From an uncultured Pseudomonadales bacterium (GTDB lineage Bacteria; Pseudomonadota; Gammaproteobacteria; Pseudomonadales; Azotimanducaceae): DNA of 64,000 nt. Each line of letters starts with the position of its first letter. Position 1 is the first letter of the stretch. A program made the position numbers and the translations under genes. Positions 57,121 to 64,000 of the stretch are shown here, piece after piece. The stretch is from NCBI GenBank assembly GCA_951813515.1, contig OX638346.1, positions 2,101,617-2,165,616 on the forward strand, in the 5' to 3' direction. The notes below the pieces were generated by a model, which made no database searches, had not been told where the DNA came from, and saw only the letters and a program-made list of their open reading frames with translations.

Positions 57121-58932
57121 ATGAATATTCGTGAAGTCGTTTCGGTGCTGCGGGACGTGCCGGTGCTGCTGGCGCTGAAGAAGGGCATGCAGCCGCGTCC
57201 CCTCGACGAGAAGGATTGCCTGGGCGCCGTCGTTGAGCGTACCGCCCGAAACTTCGGCGCGCTGACGGCCGTCGTCTGCGAAGGCGAGTCCGTCACCTGG
57301 GAAGAACTCAACGCGCGCGCCAACCGTTACGCGCACTTTCTCAAGGGGGCGGGTCTTGGCGCTGGCGATACCGTCAGCATCATGATGGAGAACCGAATCG
57401 AGTTTCTGGCCCTTCTGATCGCGACCAACAAGCTTGGCATTACCGCGGGGCTGATCAACACCAACCTGCGAGGACGGCCGCTCATTCACTGTGTCAACGT
57501 GACTGCGTCCAGGAAGTGTGTGTTCGGCGGCGAGGTTCAAGACGCGATCAATGAGGCGAAAGACGAGTTCGATCTTGAGCAGGGCGCCGATTACTTCGTC
57601 GTTCCGGATGGGTCGACGAATGGCTCGCCGGTGCCCGACTGGGCCATCGACATGGCGGCGGCAAGCGCCAATCTCTCGGTGGAGGATCCGGCCGAAACGG
57701 CAGAGGTCACCCTCGGTCAGACCGCCATGTACATCTTTACTTCCGGCACCACGGGCTTGCCCAAGGCTGCGGTGATGTCGAATCGCCGCTACCTGATGAC
57801 CGCCGGATTGTCGGCCACTGCGGGACTGCGCTGCACGTCGAAGGACCGCATCTATATCTGCCTGCCTCTTTACCACGGCACCGCGCTCATGGTGGGCGCG
57901 GGCGCAGCGTTCATGTCCGGTGCGTCCATGTTCCTTCGGCGACGGTTCTCCGCGAGGGCCTTCCTCCCGGATGTGCGCGAGCACGGCTGTACCTCCTTCA
58001 TTTATGTCGGCGAACTGTGCCGTTACCTGAACAACTCGAATCCGTTGCCCGACGATCATGACAATCCGTTGCATACCATGATGGGCAACGGTCTGCGGCC
58101 CGACATCTGGCTGGACTTCAAGCGGCGTTTTGGGATAACGCGGGTGACGGAGTTCTACGGCGCGAGTGAAGGCAACGTGGCTTTCGCGAACCTGCTGAAC
58201 AAGGATTGCACCTTCGGCATGACATCATCGAAAGTCGCCCTGGTCCGCTACGACGTGGACACCGACGAGATAGTGCGCGGGCCGGATGGCCGCTGCATCC
58301 AGGTGGAGCAGGGCGAACCGGGTCTGCTGCTGGGACACATCAGTCCCACGGCCAGGTTCGAGGGCTACACGGATGCAGAAGCCACGGAGAGCAAGGTCCT
58401 GCACGGCGTGTTGGAGGACGGGGACTCATGGTTCAACACGGGAGACCTGATCAAGGAAGTCGATGTGGGCTTCTCGCTTGGCTACCCGCACTACCAGTTT
58501 GTCGATCGTACGGGTGACACGTTCCGCTGGAAGTCGGAAAACGTCTCCACCAATGAAGTCGGCGAGATCATCAACGGCTTCGGGGACATCGAGTTCTGCA
58601 ACGTCTACGGTGTGGAGGTGCCGGGGGCCGATGGGCGTGCGGGAATGGCGGCCCTGCGATTGAAAGCAGGATGCGAACTCGACGTGGACGGCCTGGCCGC
58701 CCATGTTGCGCGGGAATTGCCCCCCTATGCGCGTCCCGTTTTTGTCCGCGTGCAGTCGGAGATTGAGGTCACTGGCACGTTCAAGATGGTAAAGGGAGAC
58801 CTCAAGCGCGAGGGTTACGACATCTCTGAAATCGACGATCCGGTCTACGTCATGAAGCCCGGCAGCACGATGTACGAGGCGCTGGACCCGGACTACCTCG
58901 AGACCATTAGAAACGGTAGCGCGGGTTTCTGA
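57121..58932 (+). CDS. Long/very-long-chain acyl-CoA synthetase (FATP type)
   Basis: 603 residues of an adenylate-forming enzyme: the P-loop motif YIFTSGTTGLPKAA near residue 205, YGASEGN near residue 345 and FNTGDLI near residue 440. An Asp/Arg segment (DRTGDTFRWKSENVSTNEV) closes the N-domain, and the C-terminal lysine region TGTFKMVKGDLKREGYD is the FATP/ACSVL form. It activates long or very long acids (or bile-acid or sterol-type acids) to CoA thioesters. GGAG ribosome site before ATG 57121. The porin upstream could supply substrate, and the acyl-CoA dehydrogenase and hydratase genes elsewhere could continue degradation. Confidence 0.9.
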   Translation: MNIREVVSVLRDVPVLLALKKGMQPRPLDEKDCLGAVVERTARNFGALTAVVCEGESVTWEELNARANRYAHFLKGAGLGAGDTVSIMMENRIEFLALLIATNKLGITAGLINTNLRGRPLIHCVNVTASRKCVFGGEVQDAINEAKDEFDLEQGADYFVVPDGSTNGSPVPDWAIDMAAASANLSVEDPAETAEVTLGQTAMYIFTSGTTGLPKAAVMSNRRYLMTAGLSATAGLRCTSKDRIYICLPLYHGTALMVGAGAAFMSGASMFLRRRFSARAFLPDVREHGCTSFIYVGELCRYLNNSNPLPDDHDNPLHTMMGNGLRPDIWLDFKRRFGITRVTEFYGASEGNVAFANLLNKDCTFGMTSSKVALVRYDVDTDEIVRGPDGRCIQVEQGEPGLLLGHISPTARFEGYTDAEATESKVLHGVLEDGDSWFNTGDLIKEVDVGFSLGYPHYQFVDRTGDTFRWKSENVSTNEVGEIINGFGDIEFCNVYGVEVPGADGRAGMAALRLKAGCELDVDGLAAHVARELPPYARPVFVRVQSEIEVTGTFKMVKGDLKREGYDISEIDDPVYVMKPGSTMYEALDPDYLETIRNGSAGF

Positions 58933-59101
58933 TCCGCCGGGGAACAAACGTCGAGCGATGCTCGGCGTTCATGCATCCGCACGGGCGACGTCCTTGTCCC
59001 GGGGGTTGCGGACAAGGAAAGGAAGGAGCAAACCCGAACTGGGCCATGGCGATCCGCATTATGCCCGCGAGAAAGCACCCCTTCGCTACCGGGTCGATGA
59101 C

Positions 59102-60451
59102 GTGAACGCACGACACTTCACCCGGCGCACCGCGGTGACGGTGGTGATCGCCAACATGATCGGCACAGGCGTTTTTACCAGCCTCGGTTTCCAACTGTTG
59201 GAAATACAGTCGGGCTTTGTGATCCTCATGCTGTGGTTCATTGGCGGCCTGACCGCGCTCTGCGGCGCGTTGACTTATGCGGAACTCGGTTCCGCCATGC
59301 CTCGATCCGGCGGCGAGTACAATTTCCTCTCACGAATCTACCATCCGGGCGCCGGCTTCGTGTCCGGTTGGATTTCCGCGACGATCGGTTTCGCTGCACC
59401 CTCCGCGCTGGCCGCCATTGCCTTCGGCACCTACGTCGCATCCGTGTTTCCTTCATTGCTGCCGACCTGGCTTGCGGCGCTGCTGATCGTTGTGCTTGCG
59501 GTCGTCCATTCCTCCACGCGGCGCGCAAGCGGTGCCACCCAGCGCGTATTCACCTACGTGAAAGTCGGCTTGATCACCGCCTTCTGCGTCCTTGCATGGC
59601 TGCTGGTCGACACGCCCCAGGACATCCGTATGCTCCCCGCGCCCGGAGATGGCGCCCTGCTTGCCTCGGGCGCGTTTGCCGTTGCCCTTATCTACGTCAA
59701 CTACGCCTATACGGGCTGGAACGCCGCGACCTACCTCCTCGATGAGCTGGAGCGTCCCGCCGAGACACTCTCGACGATCCTGATTGTGGGGACGGGAACC
59801 GTGTTGGTCCTTTACCTGCTGCTCAACTTCACTTTCCTGTATGCGGCGCCAGTCGATGCCTTGGCCGGCAAGATAGAGATCGGCTATGTCGCCTCCCGCT
59901 TCGTCTTCGGAGATTCGGGGGCGGCGGTCATGGGCATTGTCCTGGCTCTGCTGCTCGTTTCCACGGTCAGCGCGATGACGCTCGCGGGCCCCCGGGTGCT
60001 GCAGGTTGTCGGCCAGGACTTCACGGTGTTTCGACTGTTGGCGAGGACAAACGCCCACGGCGTGCCGATGGTCGCGGTTCTGTTCCAATCCGCGTTGGCG
60101 CTGGTTTTCGTGGTAACGGCCTCCTTTGAGTCCATACTCGTGTTCGCGGGATTCACCCTCGGGGTGAGCAGCGCGCTCACTGTCGCCGGCGTGTTCGTGC
60201 TGCGGTGGCGCGATTCATCCCTGGAACGCCCTTTCAGGGTGCCGCTATACCCGCTGCCGCCATTGATCTATCTTGCGGTCACTGGATGGACGCTGATCTA
60301 TATATCCGCGCGGCGACCGATGGAGAGCCTGGCAGGAATATTGATCATCCTTCTCGGCGTAGTCGGCTATTTCATCGCGCGGCGCGTGTCGCGGGAACGC
60401 TCGGGGCACGCAGGCCAAGGCGGGATCCGGCGCGATCACGGTGGTCGGTGA
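59102..60451 (+). CDS. APC-family amino acid permease
   Basis: 449 residues from GTG 59102 (NARHFTRRTAVTVVIANMIGTGVF); the frame is open to 58958 but that part is hydrophilic and not family-like. About twelve hydrophobic segments. The first helix carries the unwound substrate-binding motif IGTGVFTSLG, and helix 6 has YVNYAYTGWNAATYLLDEL. It imports an amino acid or related compound through the inner membrane; substrate unknown. It lies between the acyl-CoA ligase and the str operon, on the same strand, about 170 nt after the ligase. Confidence 0.85.
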   Translation: MNARHFTRRTAVTVVIANMIGTGVFTSLGFQLLEIQSGFVILMLWFIGGLTALCGALTYAELGSAMPRSGGEYNFLSRIYHPGAGFVSGWISATIGFAAPSALAAIAFGTYVASVFPSLLPTWLAALLIVVLAVVHSSTRRASGATQRVFTYVKVGLITAFCVLAWLLVDTPQDIRMLPAPGDGALLASGAFAVALIYVNYAYTGWNAATYLLDELERPAETLSTILIVGTGTVLVLYLLLNFTFLYAAPVDALAGKIEIGYVASRFVFGDSGAAVMGIVLALLLVSTVSAMTLAGPRVLQVVGQDFTVFRLLARTNAHGVPMVAVLFQSALALVFVVTASFESILVFAGFTLGVSSALTVAGVFVLRWRDSSLERPFRVPLYPLPPLIYLAVTGWTLIYISARRPMESLAGILIILLGVVGYFIARRVSRERSGHAGQGGIRRDHGGR

Positions 60452-60463
60452 AGCAGCCGGCGC

Positions 60464-60492
60464 TTGATGCCACCGGCGGGCATGCATAGAAT
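60464..60492 (+). promoter_or_regulatory. Sigma-70 promoter of the rpsL-rpsG-fusA operon
   Basis: TTGATG (60464-60469), a 17-nt spacer and TAGAAT (60487-60492) are close to consensus, with transcription expected near 60499. The leader of about 64 nt ends in a GGAGG site before rpsL. This shows that the operon has its own promoter and does not depend on the permease upstream. Confidence 0.65.
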
Positions 60493-60562
60493 ACCGCGCC
60501 CCTTGCGGTTGGGCGTCCGTGTGTATGGATGCGCCTCAAGGACCGGAGGACCTGGATAGCAC

Positions 60563-60934
60563 ATGGCGACAATCAGCCAATTGGTTCGCAAACCGCGCAA
60601 GCGGCGCCAGTCGAAGAGTATCGTGCCGGCGCTGCAAGCATCGCCGCAGAAGCGTGGCGTCTGTACCCGGGTGTACACGACCACGCCGCGAAAACCGAAC
60701 TCCGCGTTACGGAAGGTCTGCCGTGTGCGCTTGACGAATGGCTACGAGGTCAATTCCTATATCGGCGGCGAGGGTCACAACCTGCAGGAACACTCGGTGG
60801 TGCTCATCCGGGGCGGACGCGTCAAGGATCTTCCCGGCGTTCGCTATCATACGATCAGGGGAACCCTGGACACTTCGGGCGTAGCCGAACGGCGACGTGG
60901 CCGTTCAAAGTACGGGGCAAAACGACCAAAGTAA
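60563..60934 (+). CDS. rpsL: 30S ribosomal protein S12
   Basis: 123 residues, full length, starting [14 protein letters not shown], with the decoding-centre loops [12 protein letters not shown] and [11 protein letters not shown]. The lysines at the positions where streptomycin-resistance mutations arise (about 43 and 88) are wild type. It is first gene of the str operon, with a strong GGAGG ribosome site. Confidence 0.98.
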   Translation: MATISQLVRKPRKRRQSKSIVPALQASPQKRGVCTRVYTTTPRKPNSALRKVCRVRLTNGYEVNSYIGGEGHNLQEHSVVLIRGGRVKDLPGVRYHTIRGTLDTSGVAERRRGRSKYGAKRPK

Positions 60935-61054
60935 TTCCCGGCGAATCCCGGCGATCAAGCGTTGCCCGCTGTTGCATATCGCCCGTGGATTCGCTCCCGA
61001 GGATCGCAACGCAAGTGTGGGCAACGGCGAGCATGAGCAACATGGAGGCGTAAG

Positions 61055-61525
61055 ATGCCGAGACGGAGAGTCGTCGCCAAACGGGAAATCCTCCCGGATC
61101 CCAAGTATCACAACCAGACGGTAGCGAAGTTCATCAACCATGTGATGGTGAGCGGCAAGAAGTCCGTCGCCGAACGTATCGTCTACGGTGCCCTGTCTCG
61201 AATCGAGCAAAGGGAGCACTCCGATCCGGTCGAAACGTTCGAAAAGGCACTGGAGACCGTTGCGCCGTTTGTCGAGGTCAAGTCCCGCAGGGTGGGAGGA
61301 GCCACCTACCAGGTGCCCGTCGAGGTGAGGCCGTCCCGGCGCCAGGCGCTGGCCATGCGTTGGCTGGTGGACAGCGCGCGCGCGCGGCGCGAGAAGTCGA
61401 TGGCGGCGCGACTGGCGGGGGAGCTGATGGACGCAGCGGATGGTCGAGGCACCGCCGTACGAAGACGCGAGGATACGCACCGCATGGCGGAAGCGAACAG
61501 GGCGTTCTCGCACTACCGATTCTAG
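61055..61525 (+). CDS. rpsG: 30S ribosomal protein S7
   Basis: 156 residues starting [19 protein letters not shown], with [14 protein letters not shown] and [20 protein letters not shown] at the end, the standard S7 C-terminus. It nucleates assembly of the 30S head. It lies 120 nt after rpsL, with GGAGG upstream of ATG 61055. Confidence 0.98.
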   Translation: MPRRRVVAKREILPDPKYHNQTVAKFINHVMVSGKKSVAERIVYGALSRIEQREHSDPVETFEKALETVAPFVEVKSRRVGGATYQVPVEVRPSRRQALAMRWLVDSARARREKSMAARLAGELMDAADGRGTAVRRREDTHRMAEANRAFSHYRF

Positions 61526-61560
61526 CCGGGTATTTCGCCGGCATATTGACTAACGCGGTG

Positions 61561-61585
61561 CTGTGGGGGCGGTGTCCCCCGACAG
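61561..61585 (+). other. Strong hairpin between rpsG and fusA
   Basis: CTGTGGGGG and CCCCCGACAG pair across a 6-nt loop (CGGTGT), giving a nine-pair stem with one bulged G. There is no T-tract. It ends 18 nt before the fusA ATG and close to its GGAG site, so it could tune fusA translation or mark an RNA-processing site. Confidence 0.5.
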
Positions 61586-61603
61586 CGTAATTGGAGATGC
61601 GTA

Positions 61604-63694
<2,091 letters not shown>

Positions 63695-64000
63695 GGCGGC
63701 TTGACACTCGAGCGTTGTCGGTTCTCTACGGGGTGCGGTCGAAGAAGCCAACTGTGCGGGGGCTTGCGCCCGAACGCTTCACCGACGGTCGCGATGATTT
63801 CGCAGAATCGTACCCGCGTAACGGCGAGAGCCGTGTCCATGGCGGAACGGGCATGCGTCAAGGCTGAAGTCCAACGCGGCGGCCAGAGAAGCCTGTGTCG
63901 GCCGGAAAGCGAACGCTCCGGACTGCAGGCCCTCGACGTGCGGTCTCGTGAAGTATCCGGACCGTGCGCGTCCGCCGTGTCGTAGAACTGGCCGAACCAC
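63695..64000. other. Region after fusA without a recognisable gene
   Basis: 306 nt to the window edge. No EF-Tu start (GTIGHVDHGKTTL) occurs. Open frames on both strands (63701-63985 plus; 63779-64000 minus) have no family features. No intrinsic terminator was found after fusA. Confidence 0.45.

Noticed and set aside
63701..64000. Open frames after fusA as a possible new gene or start of tuf
   Set aside because: No EF-Tu motif and no family signature; frames on both strands are equally open, as expected at high GC.

Overview
This is a GC-rich chromosomal window that reads as a gammaproteobacterium. The evidence is gene order and family content: polA next to a DUF2782 protein, engB, cytochrome c4 and a DsbA-like oxidoreductase; the rpoZ-spoT-recG block; and the str operon genes rpsL-rpsG-fusA. 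The genus is not recognisable. Fatty-acyl metabolism genes (paired acyl-CoA dehydrogenases, a one-chain acyl-CoA carboxylase, a FATP-type acyl-CoA ligase) recur between the housekeeping blocks. No tRNA, rRNA or CRISPR array was seen.

Layout. 1-9153 (minus) is a defence operon of the Druantia type: a DUF4338 DruA-like protein, two large unrecognised proteins, and a giant DruE-like SF2 helicase that runs off the left edge. 9154-11157 is a poorly coding boundary with one small hypothetical gene. 11158-22282 is metabolic and transport: two coupled acyl-CoA dehydrogenases, a convergent fused biotin-dependent carboxylase, a heterodimeric ABC exporter and a MetF-family reductase. 22304-28214 is the polA neighbourhood. 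Its PolA has lost all four proofreading carboxylates, and it contains a racemase/enolase-family pseudogene with an internal deletion.

28780-42566 is an Rhs (YD-repeat) polymorphic-toxin locus. It has one 2810-residue secreted Rhs protein with tandem Ig-like repeats and a SpvB-like region, and a candidate lipoprotein immunity gene. Next come a DDE transposase and two orphan Rhs core-plus-tip modules. The first orphan is frameshifted by 2 nt and followed by a candidate immunity gene. The second runs to within 15 nt of rpoZ. 42582-47229 is rpoZ-spoT-recG.

47380-60451 holds an enoyl-CoA hydratase-like gene, a solitary AAA ATPase, two tandem MalT-like LuxR regulators (the first split by a 1-nt frameshift), an outer-membrane porin, the acyl-CoA ligase and an amino-acid permease. 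60563-63694 is rpsL-rpsG-fusA with its own promoter; no tuf follows within the window.

Two dispersed intergenic repeat families are visible. A ~70-nt element sits at the 3' ends of three genes with a position-conserved small hairpin. A ~96-nt element is found upstream of two transcription units. A 70-bp inverted-repeat element lies between spoT and recG. No searches could be run, so family calls rest on motifs and recalled family architecture.
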